From assembly GCA_002286715.1 (NCBI GenBank), contig NSJX01000034.1, positions 245,775 through 309,774 on the forward strand: DNA of 64,000 nucleotides, given 5' to 3'. Both the position numbers and the translations under genes were made by a program. Position 1 is the stretch's first letter; the number at the start of each line of letters is the position of its first letter. The notes below the pieces were generated by a model. That model had not been told where the DNA came from. It made no database searches and was given only the letters and a program-made list of their open reading frames with translations. Shown one piece after another: positions 13,001-24,132 of this stretch. The stretch is from Dentipellis sp. KUC8613. Taxonomy: Eukaryota > Basidiomycota > Agaricomycetes > Russulales > Hericiaceae.

Positions 13001-14529
13001 TGGAGGAGAGATCATGATGCGGGTGGTACTGGTGGGAACGAGGGGTGATGCAGATGCAGATGCGACTTGGACGCGAGCGCGAGCGCTGCGGCTGGAGATG
13101 ATTGAGCTCAGGCTCGGACTGCCGAGGCTGCTCGGAATGCATATATGGCTATGGGCGCAGATCCAGGTCCTGCGTAGAGATAAGCAGCGATGCGTTCTTG
13201 GAAACATGCGTACCGCATCGAGACGCGTACGTGTCGACAGGCAATGGATCTTGAAATCGCGTTCCGCGGCGCGGCCGAACGCGCTCAGAAGTCAACAATT
13301 CATGACATGCATGTGCATATGTGTTCGTCCGAGTACACCGAAGTGGATGCATGGCGTTGAGTGAGCAAGCCGCGCTCGGGCCTTGGGAGCGTATACGGCC
13401 GGAAGGAGTCTGAGGGGCGGGCGTCTGCAGCTGGAGCCTGGGGAGCACATGGCGGGCGGGAGATGCCATGACACGATCAACGCCGGGCGCTGAGCCCCAA
13501 GGACATATGCATTCCTGGGTCGCTCGCCGCACAGACGTACGTCGGACATGCAGCTCGCTGGGGACTCGGACGCGGACGCGATCGACGGTGTCCGTACCCA
13601 CTATTCGACGGGCCACGTTTTCTGGGTTCTGGAAGATTTGCTGGGCAGGATCCGCGTCGTTTAATTTGCGTGCGCATGGATGCCAACAGTACGTATGGGT
13701 GGCTTCGGGGGTGGGCGCGGCGACGTCACGTCCACGTCAACGTTGCAATTGCGTATACGCGTATGTATAGACACTGCGTTTTGCACAATCGAAGCCTCCC
13801 TCGAAGTTTTCGGGAGCGGCGTCGATTGGCTGACGTGGAGCTTCGCTTCCGACGCTGCAGCTGGAGAAGAGAAAGCAGCAGGCAGGATGCCGAAATGGTA
13901 GACCTGCGCATCCGGGCTCTGGGCTCCGGAGTAGGCCTAGGGGATGCGGGCAGGGGAGCGTCGTGTCGTGTCCGGCGTGGTCGTACGAGGACAAAGCAGC
14001 CAAAGTCGAGCAGGTGAAACGTTACATAGCACGGACGGCGCTCATAGATAGGGAGCGAGAAGATCAAGACGGCGTGGAAGCTAAGGCTAACCCGCGACTG
14101 AAGTGTAACATGTAACTAGGGGCAGACTTCAGCTCAGGCATCCGGGTCCAGACGCTGTCAGATTGCAGACTTCGAATTCTGTTCGTCCGGCGTCCTAGGA
14201 AGCGTACGAGTTTCATTCAGGCGGAGCGCGTCGAGCGTGGGCTGCGGCCGGATCATGGCTTCGAGAAGCGCATGCGTGCAGGTTTGGTATCCCATATGGC
14301 AGGTGGGAGCGGTGGCCCGCGGAGATGCCGGGGGGAGCCGAGGGCAGGTCGCATAAGGCAGGCGTAGTGTTCGAGTTTGTCTCGTCGATGCGAGCGCTTG
14401 GCGCCTTCGTAAAACAGAGCTGCTCGTTCTTGTCGGCGCGATGTGTGGTCAACAATGACATCCAGTCCATTCGAATACCTGAAGGGACGGGCGACAGGGA
14501 TGCAGATGGCTGGCTCGCGAAGAGCCGAT

Positions 14530-15160
14530 GAAAGTCCAAAAATTGCACGATGGCCCAAGAACAAAAGTCTCCGAGCGTCGCCTCGCGCCACCAACGCCAA
14601 CACTCGACATCAAGTATCCGTCGATAGCGCGCGCCGCCGACAAATTGCAAACCGCAAACGGCACGCTGCACACCGCACAGCCCATACACCGTCCAGCACA
14701 CAGGACTCAAAACCAAAGACTCAAGAGAGGCCCAGGTCCGTGCCACCTCGTACGCCGTCCCTCGTCGGGACCGCCCGCGCCGTGCCCCGCCCGGGCTCCC
14801 TCTCCGCCCACGTCTGCAGCGCGCGCCGTGGTAGGGACGTGCGGCAAGAGGGCGTGCGGGGGGTGTGCCGCACCGGAACCGTCGTCGTTGATTAGACAAT
14901 CGCGGTGCGCGGCGCGATAGTGGTGTGTGGAGAGCGGCTGTGCGCGCGCGAGAGTCCGGTGAAGATGGACAGCCGGGGCTCGGAGAAGGCGGGCTCGGGA
15001 GGGGGAACACACACGGGGTCTGTGGGACGAACGGGTGTCGTGCGTGCGGAGGTCGGGAGGGCGGCGGGGGGTTGTATGATATATGCAGCGGGAGGGTGGG
15101 CCGTTTGGGCGAGGTGCAGAGATCCTCGTGATTCGCAGGAAGCAAGGGCCTGTAGATCCA
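14530..15160. repeat. Diverged dispersed repeat, copy A
   Basis: By eye this stretch aligns in order with 17,480-17,960: a GGTCCAAAAATTG-like start, a block of short CCAAACC words, TACGCCGTCC with a CGGGACCGC block, GCGCGATAGTGGT, a GGCTCGGAGAAG/GGCTCCGGGAAG block and GTCGTGCGTGCG. Similarity is patchy with many indels, so this is an old copy. The long minus-strand frame across it (14,213-15,295) has no recognisable domain. Confidence 0.6.
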
Positions 15161-15557
15161 GATACGTGTATGACAAGCTTTCCTGCAGCTGGTCTGCTTG
15201 CGCGGCGAACGGGCTACGTTCGGGATTCGCAAGCGCGAGCCTATGACGAGCTCTGGATCTCGGCTCATTCTGTACATGTTCTGCAGGAAAAACACGGTCG
15301 GCTGAGTGGAGAAACACGGTACACACCTATCTTGAGCAGTACAAGCCTGAAACCCTTCATCTCAAGCGCAGCGATCGAGCCGCCAGCCAATATTCGATGT
15401 GTAGAGAAGCTTTCACCAGGGCGCCGATGCCGATGCCAGCGAGCTGCTACTGCCCGTGACGGTAAAGTTCAAGAAATGGAGAGCCGGAAAAATTGCGACT
15501 CAGACGCCGTGCGCGCGGACAACTCGCGGCCAGCAGCAAACCAGGACTGGAACAGCA

Positions 15558-15632
15558 AGCAGCATGGCGCAGCTGGTATAGCGCGCAGGGCCCATAACCC
15601 TGAGGTCCCTGGATCGAAACCAGGTGCTGCTA
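15558..15632 (+). tRNA. Initiator tRNA-Met (CAT), copy 1
   Basis: A 75-nt cloverleaf folds fully. The acceptor stem pairs AGCAGCA with TGCTGCT and has an A discriminator. The D arm is GCGC/GCGC and the anticodon stem is CAGGG/CCCTG around loop CCCATAA (anticodon CAT). The T stem is CCTGG/CCAGG around ATCGAAA. Eukaryotic initiator identity is shown by the A:T closing acceptor pair, three consecutive G:C pairs next to the anticodon loop, C at position 33, and A54/A60 in place of T54 and a pyrimidine. There is no intron. The Pol III A and B boxes lie inside the gene and a T4 tract follows about 20 nt downstream. Confidence 0.95.
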
Positions 15633-17479
15633 TCAACTTGTATGGCTTTAATTTTGTGTGTTTTGCAAGTTCTCCAACACAGGCCGTCGTATATATGTAG
15701 CTGCAAGATCGATATCACCATACGCGTTGATATTCCCGCTACCGAAGGGAGTGGGTCTTGGGGTACCAACTTTTCCAAAACTACTATGTTTTTGCTCGGT
15801 CGGTCCGACGGACAAGGCAAAAGACCCGCCCGGGACGTCATTTTTCCCGCGCTTTTCTGTGCGTCCAATAGCATCAGCGCCGCGTCGTCCGAGAGACAAT
15901 CCCGGTCCACGTCCGAGTCTTTGACATCTCTCCGTCTTGTCGCTCTCCCCCACATCTCTCCATCGCTTGCTCTGCCATGGCACCACTTGTCGTTCACGGT
16001 GCTTTTGCGACGTCGCCGCACCAAACATGACCCCGTATGATAAATGAGTGTGACAGAGTGTCCGTGCGCTTCACGTTGCACTTGTGCCCAGGAGTGTAGA
16101 GTGCCCTTGCGGCGTCGTTGATCCGTGCACGACTCGCGTCAAAGGTCCTTGTTTCCTAATACTTACTGTACGTTTACTGGCGTCTATAAACTCTTGTCCG
16201 CATCACTGGCTCTTAGGTATACTTTCACGGAAAACAAAACAGAGTGTGCAGACAAAAGTCCAGTCTACCATGCAGCATCGTTGATACTCTTCTCATACAT
16301 CTTTGTGTTATCACCATCACGACATGTACATGTCCAGTCGACTCCTACCTTGCCATATAACCCATACATAGCACAATGAAAAAAGGGACGGTAGCGGGCT
16401 CTGCCGTTTACCGGCCTTACTGACTTATAAACACCGGTACCGTGGCAAGCAGTGCGAGTGCGAGAATCCTGCGACTTACTACTACCAGCACACGTGATAT
16501 TGCATTGCACACGCCAATGACCCCGAGTATCATGCAACACTCCAAAGCTACGGGCCCGCAGCTGCAGCACCGACGTCGACGTCGAGCCCAGGACAGCCCT
16601 CACCTCGGCCCCCCTCCGATTCATCCACCCCAATATCCAGGCGCCAGCCACGCACACGTCCACAAGCAACACGCCGCAAATACTGCACGCACTGCGAGCG
16701 CTGGGTGAGCGCGTGCACAAGCGCGCGCGCAGGCTGCGCGCGCTCGCGCGGCTGCTGGAGGGGCGGCCATTGCAGAGTGTGTGGAGAGGGAGAGGAGGGC
16801 GCGGTGGGAGGGGAGGGGGAATAGGGCTGCGGGTGAGTGCAGAGTGGGTGCTTGTGGAGAGGGGTGCTGAGTTGCGTTAACGTTTGTGTTGGGATAGCAA
16901 GGTCGGGAGGGCGGGAGGAAGGTGAGAGTGGTACAGCGGGGCTGGTGCGTCCGGGGATCGGGACCGCCGTTTGAGTTGTTCGTGGTGTGGGATTTCGAGC
17001 TGGTGAATTGGGTAGGATTTGTTGGATTGAAGGTTGGTTCGGAGGTGTTTGCTGTGATTATGGAGTGCCGCGCGTACTGTACCATGAGGCGGATTGGCTT
17101 TGCATTTCACCTTGAATTTTGTTTTGACTAGTGGAAAGACCGTCATGTGCTGTGAGAGATGTCTCGGGATAGGCTCCGGAGCTGGTTGGTCGAACGAGGT
17201 GGGCGATAGATCCAATGTTCCACTTCAATGTTCGATGTTCAATGTTGCATAACGTTCAATGTTCGTGTAAATCCCGACATTCTCAACCGTCTTCGTTTCA
17301 CCGATTTCAAGAGCCCTGCAAGACTGAACACACGCTGCGGCCAGACACAGAACCAGAAGATTCAGCCGTCCACATTCATAAGGCATAGTGGACCGCACCA
17401 AAACGTTTATCAGGTGGTTCAGATCTAGGTCCAGACACAGAAACAGATACGCAGCTCCCGAAGAGCCACCCAGGAAGTG

Positions 17480-17960
17480 GAGGTCCAAAAATTGACACGC
17501 CAACCCAGCTCAAACTCTGAGCTTCGCACCATCACTCGACGGCACGTGCCGCCAACAGCCCAAACCCGAACCCAACCCAACCCACGCATATCCCAGCCTA
17601 CGCCTACGACGACGACCACCTCATACGCCGTCCCCCGCCCGGGACCGCACCTTCTACCCCGGCAGACCGCAATTTACTGGTATGACTCTATGCACCAGGA
17701 GGCAGGCGGTGCGCTCTGGGGAATGGAATCATGGAATAGTGAGAGGCTGTGGACGGGGTGTGGTGTGGCGCGATAGTGGTCGTGGTCGTGGTTGTGCTAG
17801 TGGATGGAGAGTCGGGCTCCGGGAAGAGGCGCTCGCGAGGTGCATATGGAGGGACGAGCGGCGGCTTTGCTGTGGGCGTCGTGCGTGCGTGAGGGAGAGG
17901 GTGCATGGCACGGGTTATATGGTTGGTTCGAGGAAGAATCCAAGGCGCGATTCGATGCCA
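17480..17960. repeat. Diverged dispersed repeat, copy B
   Basis: Colinear with 14,530-15,160, sharing the TACGCCGTCC, CGGGACCGC, GCGCGATAGTGGT and GTCGTGCGTGCG blocks. It is shorter than copy A because of deletions. Confidence 0.6.
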
Positions 17961-18003
17961 GGCTGAGTACGTGATACGGAGGGAGCTAAGACCAAGAGTT
18001 CAA

Positions 18004-18235
18004 GATGCCAGCGAGTAACGGCATCGTGTACTTTAGTGCGTTCCGTACGCCGTGGTGTTGCAAGTCTAGTACGTGTCGACGGCACGGGGAACCGGGCACC
18101 TGGCATAGTGGATCGCTCAAGAGAAGTCTCTGCACCAAATCGATCCTGCGCTGCGAGAGCGAGAGACTACGAGGGACACGCACCAAGTACATTCGTAGCA
18201 ATTCCTATTTCCTATGTGGTCGAGCCTAGCGCGGG
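18004..18235. repeat. Dispersed repeat R, copy 1
   Basis: Colinear with 22,648-22,880. Shared blocks include TTCCGTACGCCG, GGTGTTGCAA, GGGCACCTGGCAT, GCACCAAGT and ATTTCCTAT. In this copy the repeat is followed by the K1 unit; in the other copy it abuts a fragment of the S gene. Confidence 0.75.
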
Positions 18236-18447
18236 AGTCCTCGAGTCTTGCGGTTCTCTCGTTCGTGAAGCCTAGTGCATTGAAATATACAGCAAAAGGA
18301 CACATTGCTTGTCTATCGTGGCTCGAGAGTTCGTGTTGTGCATCGGGTTCGGGCGCAAGTCAGTCAGAAAGTGACCGCGTTGTGTTGACAGTTGCATGGC
18401 AGCTGGACTGGATAGGGTTATATGGTAATGTTGCGGCGTTCACACCA

Positions 18448-18522
18448 AGCAGCATGGCGCAGCTGGTATAGCGCGCAGGGCCCATAACCCTGAGGTCCCT
18501 GGATCGAAACCAGGTGCTGCTA
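18448..18522 (+). tRNA. Initiator tRNA-Met (CAT), copy 2
   Basis: All 75 nt are identical to the copy at 15,558-15,632, including the CAT anticodon loop and the A54/A60 T loop diagnostic of initiator tRNA. Flanks differ from copy 1 apart from a CA preceding the 5' end. A T6 run at about 18,540-18,545 is a good Pol III terminator. The gene sits in a segment of about 155 bp that is absent at the equivalent position upstream of kinase K2. Confidence 0.95.
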
Positions 18523-18934
18523 TTCAGGACGGCGAATGTCTTTTTTGCCCCCGTACGTACATTCATGTCCTGGTCACCCCGCTTGCGATGTGCACCTGAC
18601 CAGAGGCAGGAGAGCTGCCAGTATACTTATTCGAGCGCAGTGCAATATTCCCAATTGCATTTCGGTCATGGGCGCTTGAGCCTGAGTGCAGCGCCGCTGA
18701 GCAGACGCGCCGCGGGCCTGTCTCCTCAACTCATACTACACCACCTCATGGATCCGTCAACTCGCTCATGGCCATTCAACAAATACTACTGTCGCTTTAC
18801 TGTCTATGATAGTATTATAGGCAGAAAATGGTCACTATCTCCCGGCGGTATGTATCCTCGATCCTTTTCTCGATGTCAGCCTCCTCGTCAGCCCAGTGCT
18901 AGTCAGCCTCTGGTCTCAGATTCAATAGGATTGC

Positions 18935-18941
18935 TATAAAT
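18935..18941 (+). promoter_or_regulatory. TATA box of kinase K1
   Basis: TATAAAT about 100 bp upstream of the K1 start codon, with a pyrimidine-rich leader between. The same element precedes K2 at the same distance (24,567-24,573). Confidence 0.65.
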
Positions 18942-19036
18942 CCCCTGCCAGCCCTGCCCTCTGGCTTTCTCTCCATCGTCTAAACTCTCAAGACCTTCAA
19001 GTCCTCAACTTATACTCTACTCTATTGTGCTCTACT

Positions 19037-21119
19037 ATGTTCCCCCCAATGCCCATCGCTCGCTTCTTCTCCTTCGGGAAGAAGCAGAGCGCCGTTCCCC
19101 TCTTGTCCGCAGGGGTCACCGTTACTGTCAAGGTCCGTCAGCCATCCGCTTGTTCGCTGTTGTGAGTCTCACCGTAGCTGTCTAGCGTAACGTCAACGTT
19201 GTGTCTGCGGCTACCAATACCGACACCAACACCCGCGACGAGGAGACCAAGCACCTCGAAGCCCTCCTTGACGCCGCCCACGACCCTGGGTTCCTTCGCG
19301 TCAACTCGTATGTGCGTATGCCGCCTTCCGCAATGAACATCCAGGAAGTTGTACGTCTTTCTTTCCTTCTCGTCGTCGCCATTCGTTACTGACTCCTCAT
19401 CGCCCTAGTTCTTCGACAAGGCTGACGATTTGGTCAACTTCTCCAAAGCCCTCCCACATACGAAGGCAGTCCGCTACGGCGCGCCCATCACGCCGCTGAG
19501 CACTGGCCTGCGCGACTTCCGAGCAATCAAGAAGCTCGGGTCGGGCGCGAGCGGGGTCGTGTACCTCGCGCGGCACACCGGCGACAACAGGCTGTACGCG
19601 ATCAAGAAGATGGAGAAGGAGTTCCTCGATGCGGCGGCGATGGGCATGCTTGTGCACGAGCAGCGCGCGCTGCGGGCGGTCCGCGGGGACGCGTGTGTCC
19701 TCCAGCTGGAGGCGAGCTTCCACGACGCGGAGAACTTCTACCTCGTCACCGTGCGTAGCTGCTTATTTTTTCGTCCGCGGGGTATCATTCTCATATGGGC
19801 CTTGTGGCACGGGCAGGCCTTTTATGCTGGCGGCGACCTGAGAGGCCAGATGGACAAATGCGGCAAGCTGCAGCCCTATCACGCTCTCTTCTACACCGCC
19901 AACCTCGTGCGTCTCACTCTACTCGATTTCTTCCTTTACTAATATGGTCCCCAGATCCTCGCGCTCAAGTACATCCATGCGCACGGCATCATTCACCGCG
20001 ACATCAAGCCCGAGAACATCCTCCTCGACGCCGGCGGCTACCCCGTCCTCGGCGACTTCGGGCTCTCGAAGCACTTCGAGCTCACCCCGGGCACGATCCA
20101 GGCCGAGACCAACCCCTTCTGGTCCTCGCTTGCGGCGTCCTCGCCCACACGCACCACCGCGCGCACGAACTTCGACACCCAGCTCTCGTGCGGCACGCCC
20201 GCGTACTGCGCGCCGGAGCTCTTCGCTGGCGCGTCGTACAGCTTCGCTGGCGCGTCGTACAGCTTCGCTGTCGATTTCTGGGCGCTCGGGGTCACGGCCT
20301 TCGAGATGCTCTGCGGCCGCAAGCCCTTCCGCGACGTGTTGGATCTGGAGGTTGTCGAGAAGAGCGTGTGCCACGATGCGGTGGTGTTCAAGATCGGGGA
20401 GGAGGTGGAGTTTTATGCTCAGCTGTTCATTTTCCATGTTTTGCAGAAGGATCCGAAGGAGCGGTTGAGCGGGGACGCGATGATGGCACACAAGTATTTC
20501 CAGGAGATGTGAGTGGTTTTTCTCCAAGCGGGAGCAGGTACTGATTATCTTGCGATGCGACAGCGACTGGGCACGCTTGGCCCGCCGCGAGCTCACGGCG
20601 CCGTGGACACCCAACACTGCGGCGGTCATGTCCGAAGTGACCGCCGTGGAGCGCGACGATCTCTGCTTCACGCTCGTCGGCGCCGACAAGGTCGTCCCCG
20701 ACCCGTTCCCGTACTACTCGTTCCAGGCCCCTGGTGCCTTCGTCAACGCTCCCAAGGATACCCGTGTTGAGTCTCCCGCTACATCCATCTCTTCGACTGT
20801 CTCTGCTGTCAAGTCTTCTTCTCCGGCTGCTCCTGCAGCTCGTCTTCTGTCCAAGCTGCGCAAGCTTGTCTCGCCCCTCTCGGCTGCTTCTGCCCGCTAC
20901 CGCGGCCTCGCCACTCCCTCCGCCGAGTCCCTCGCAAGTCCCATTTCGCCGTGCTCGTCATCGTCTTCCTCTTCGTCGGGCTCTACGTCTTCGTCCCGTT
21001 TCAGCTTTCGCTCGCACCTGAGCGCTACTTTCGAGAACCTCAAGACGCCCATCACGCGCGCGGTCTCTGTTTCACCCAGCTCCTCTGGCACTCTTCGTCG
21101 CCTCCTGAAGAAGCTCTAA
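19037..21119 (+). CDS. AGC-like Ser/Thr protein kinase K1
   Basis: Six exons (19,037-19,132; 19,186-19,350; 19,409-19,750; 19,817-19,906; 19,955-20,508; 20,564-21,119) encode 600 residues. Kinase landmarks in order: Gly loop GSGASG 131-136, AIK with Lys153, a GGDL hinge-side motif, HRDIKPEN from 245, DFG 265-267, APE 317-319, then a C-lobe ending in YFQEIDWARL and a DPFPYYSF tail like the AGC-kinase tail. The N-terminal 115 residues are unrecognised; the C-terminal 130 are Ser-rich. All catalytic residues are present. A seven-residue tandem duplication, GASYSFA twice at 323-336, lies just after APE and lengthens the activation-segment to helix-F connection compared with K2; this could alter activity. 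Substrate and subfamily cannot be assigned. It is followed by S1 on the same strand, about 680 bp downstream. Confidence 0.85.
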
Positions 21120-21795
21120 TCTGGAGTCCCGTTCATCATGATCATCCACACCCACGATCGCAATGCCTCAAGTACGTCCCTAATGGCCTGCAACGATCTG
21201 CAAGTTCTATCTTTATCTTTATCGCTATTTATTGCTCTCGACTGTATACATATACCCGCGGGTCTCGACCCGCACAACGCATCCACCATTATCCCATGGA
21301 GCCAGATCCTCGCGCCGCGCGCATCGGCCGGGTCTCTCAATCGCTCACCGCCCACTGTCTTGATTCTCAATTTGTCTCGTGCTCGTGTGCCATGTTCTCC
21401 CATGGTGGTCTCTCTGTGCTGCAATCTTGTTGTGCCTCGGTTCTAAATCCTGTTTCCACGGGTGTGTTCGTAGCGTACATTACTTTTTTCTTTGTTGCAC
21501 GCACGTGTGGAGTGGTCGAATGGAATGGCTTTTCTGCGCTTTTTGTTTTTGGCTTGCGTCTGAGATTTCAAGGATAGTCGAGATCAGCATAGCGACGAGT
21601 TTGGAGGCATCATCCGGGCCGTACATATACGTAAACAGGTATGGGCTTGAGCAATATTTATGTAAAGCGCAGCGTGCTGCCGTCGAGTGTCGAGACGCTG
21701 TTGCACTTTCTCCAGCCCGCCTCCACGCTGTCAGGAAACACGGCTTGCGGCACTCCCGTGGTCCCCAGTCTTCCAGTCCAGTCAAGTCTATCACC

Positions 21796-22316
21796 ATGGT
21801 TTTTTATCGTAGGTTGAGCTGACTACAGCATATGTTTCACCATCACTAAGTGTGTTTAATCCCAGCACCGAACGGTTACTTTGGCGGGTATAAAATCTCA
21901 ATTGATGGCTTGCATGATTTCCTCGAGAGGATTCAGGGCCACCCTTTCGAAAACAAACTACCACCGTCCATCGTCTATATGAATTTCAACAAATGGTATA
22001 CCCAAAACGAACTGAACAAATTGGAGATTGCAAGATTGATGTGTGCGCACATTCTTGCCATCGTCATTGCACAGAGTTGAAACTGACTCGATGTGTTACG
22101 TTAGGTTATCTCGACGCAGAAGATCATATATGCTTCTTTCTCCCGATTTACAGAGAAGAGCTACCTTGGACGCGAGACAACGACGAAAAGACCCAGATTC
22201 CAGAAGCTGACGATGCACAACAAACACGGGATCAGATGATCAACGCGATGGGGCATGGATTCACTGCAGAGAATATGCAGTGGGTCACCGTGCCGGGTCG
22301 CAAGTTTTTTGCATGA
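21796..22316 (+). CDS. S-family small protein S1 (unrecognised)
   Basis: Three exons (21,796-21,808; 21,866-22,042; 22,105-22,316) give 133 residues beginning MVFYPPNGY. Exon 1 is only 13 nt. Intron 1 is GTAGGT...CCCAG and intron 2 GTGCGC...GTTAG, with a CTGAC branch-like site. The model is supported by comparison with S2 (27,391-27,921): exons 1 and 2 have identical lengths, both introns sit at the same codon phase, and neither copy has a premature stop. Conserved stretches include FFLPIY, LPW, QIPEADDA, MGHGF and MQW. No signal peptide, membrane segment or known domain is visible; the protein is acidic with aromatic motifs. It lies directly downstream of kinase K1. I do not recognise the family; a functional link to the kinase would be inference from repeated adjacency only. 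Confidence 0.65.
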
Positions 22317-22647
22317 GACTGATACAGGGTGTGACCCGAATATTTCTGGCTGATGTGTTCGTCGACGTCGTAGCATGTGCATGCATCCATCTAAATTCGT
22401 TGTTTCTCGGGCCCTAGAATCACTGCTACTCTGGGTTATTATGCTCATGTGGATGCATTCGCTTGATCGTATAGTACACCCTGGAAATAAAGACGATCCA
22501 TTTGAATCACTTTAGGCAGCGCGTGCGAAGGGTGCTGGTGCTGGTGATCTTTTTATATTCTTGAGGATGCTAAGTTCTTAGATTCCAGAGAATGCGGGCA
22601 AAACAATGGGCAGTGTAGTCAACACACAAATGCTCGGCGCGAGTTCA

Positions 22648-22880
22648 TCTATGCCCTTGAGTGACGGGATCATGTACTCTAGTACATTCCGTACGCCGAG
22701 GTGTTGCAATACGTATCGACAACACCGGGAACGTTTCGCGGAACTGGGCACCTGGCATTGTGAATTGTTCGCAGGAAGGTCCTGCATCGAATCGCTCGAC
22801 GCTCCTGCGAGTCTGAAACGAACATGCACCAAGTGCGTAGGCATTTGCAGCATTTCCTATTTCCTACGTAGAACATGGAG
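22648..22880. repeat. Dispersed repeat R, copy 2
   Basis: Colinear with 18,004-18,235 at moderate identity. Its right edge is followed within about 20 bp by the S3 fragment. Confidence 0.75.
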
Positions 22881-22896
22881 TAGCAGGATGGGATGG

Positions 22897-22983
22897 CATG
22901 ATCAATGTGATTGATCATGAATTCACTGCAGAGACGATACAGTGGGTGACCGTGCAAGGAACGAAGTTCGCCGTGCTCGACTG
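22897..22983 (+). pseudogene. C-terminal fragment of an S-family gene (S3)
   Basis: The frame starting MINVIDHEFTAETIQW and ending in a TGA corresponds to the last 28 residues or so of S1 and S2 (MGHGFTAENMQW, then TVPG and KFF). Sequence after the stop (CTGATACA...) is also shared. Nothing upstream matches the rest of exon 3 or exons 1-2, so this is a truncated relic. Confidence 0.75.
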
Positions 22984-24082
22984 ATACAATGTCTGAGCCG
23001 ACTGTTCATCGTCATAACTCTGGATGAAATGGTGAGGTTCTGGAAAATTGGTTACACCTGTCAGTCTGGATGTGCGCTGCATGCCGCTCACCAAGTCTCC
23101 TGGAAGTTCCCGAGTATGTTTCAAGGTCTTCTTCGGGCCTCTTGTCATTCAAGTTGATGCCACGCACGCTGTGGACCTCGAGGATCAGTATCATAAGAAC
23201 TGGATGCGGAGATAACGTGGGCGGGAACTACTCGCAAAGAGTGGAAACGGAGGCCAAAAATTGTGACCATGACAGTCCGAAGGATCGTCTGGTTACTTCC
23301 GTGCCAGCTGTTGGCACCCGCGATCCGAGCCTCAGGCAGCTATAACCTAAAGCCAACCACGAGACCAAAAAAGCCCGCCTCATACGCCAGCTGATTTCCG
23401 GCGGCCTGCATACCATCACTCCTCTTGCAGATATCTGCAATCCCCGTATCGAACGTCAGAAAGCCATTGTGAGCGCACCGCTGCTCAGAACCTATACATT
23501 TGAAGACAAAGGCCGATGCCTTTTACTCAAACACGGAGTTCTGGGAATAGATGCCTCTGTTGGTTTCTTATCGCCCACGTCGGTATGCCAGATACCACCA
23601 TTGGTGTGAAGGTGTGCAGTATAGGTTCCCCAAATGCAGTAAAGGTATGCAGTATGGGTCCCCCGGATGCAGTAGCACGAGGCTAGCATGCGTGACGCGA
23701 TAGCGGGCACTGGCCTGCGCGGCGCAACAAGTGTAGTGCACCATACCCTTCTGCATTGACGACAATCCGGCTGGCTTGCACCGTCGGGTACCCTAGCTCA
23801 GCTATAGGCGCCGTCGAGTTGCGAGATCAATCGCACTACTTGTTAGAGCAGTACTCGCTGAAGTCATGGCAGGTGGGATTCCAGACGAATACCTCACGAA
23901 TAGGATCGTGGTACGTCCTGTACGGGATGAGGGTCGCGGTCCTTCGACTGTCGTGGTGAGAGTGAAGAAGACACGAGGCGCTGCCGCGAGAATCTATGGG
24001 ATGCTCGCCAGCACATGACCTGAATGCACCGTTGACACGGCACTCCCATCATCTCCAGTCCTCAGTTCTCAGAAGTCGATCA

Positions 24083-24132
24083 CCATGGTTTTCATCCTAG
24101 GTTGAGCTGACTACAGCATATGTTTCACCATT
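24083..24132 (+). pseudogene. 5' fragment of an S-family gene at a recombination junction
   Basis: It carries CACCATGGTTTT and the beginning of S intron 1 (GGTTGAGCTGACTACAGC), matching S1 near 21,793 and S2 near 27,388. The donor reads CTAGGT instead of GTAGGT, so splicing is probably lost. Homology to S ends at about 24,132, and from about 24,137 the sequence continues as kinase-upstream sequence homologous to 18,316. The junction is therefore inside S intron 1. Confidence 0.7.

Larger units (their letters stand above)
5800..15557. other. Long gene-poor region with simple repeats
   Basis: Nearly 10 kb without a gene I can support. The first few hundred bases are the promoter and 5' region of the FYVE gene. 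The remainder is a mosaic of palindromic CG-rich words (ACGTACGT, GTATACG), microsatellites (a TTC run near 10,223), short tandem repeats (GTGCGCT near 8,187-8,213) and a roughly 75-bp direct repeat at 9,924-10,093. Open frames reach 250-360 codons, but they overlap in several frames, are Arg/Pro/His/Thr-rich, and lack conserved motifs or convincing introns. From about 14,530 the sequence is related to a second copy near 17,480-17,960. Confidence 0.55.
15633..18447. other. Intergenic region between the two tRNA genes
   Basis: No gene is supported. The region contains unconvincing frames of 60-190 codons on both strands, a GTTCAATGTTCGA short repeat near 17,225-17,265, the second copy of the dispersed repeat at 17,480-17,960, and a repeat shared with 22,650 at 18,004-18,235. 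From about 18,316 the sequence is homologous to the region upstream of kinase K2 (from about 24,137). Confidence 0.5.
18875..21840. repeat. Near-identical duplicated tract, copy 1 (K1 unit)
   Basis: From about 18,875 this tract matches 24,507-27,432 almost base for base: promoter, all kinase exons and introns, 3' flank, and exon 1 plus the first part of intron 1 of the following S gene. Left of 18,875 homology continues back to about 18,316 but with many substitutions and indels. Right of 21,840 identity falls abruptly within S intron 1. The main internal difference is a 21-bp tandem duplication in K1 exon 5. Confidence 0.85.

Noticed and set aside
14213..15295. 360-codon minus-strand ORF
   Set aside because: It crosses the diverged repeat, has no domain, and the homologous segment at 17.5-18 kb does not keep the frame open.
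22081..22316. S1 exon 3 as an independent ORF starting at 21,993
   Set aside because: Splicing at 22,042/22,105 joins it in frame to exon 2, and S2 shows exactly the same structure.
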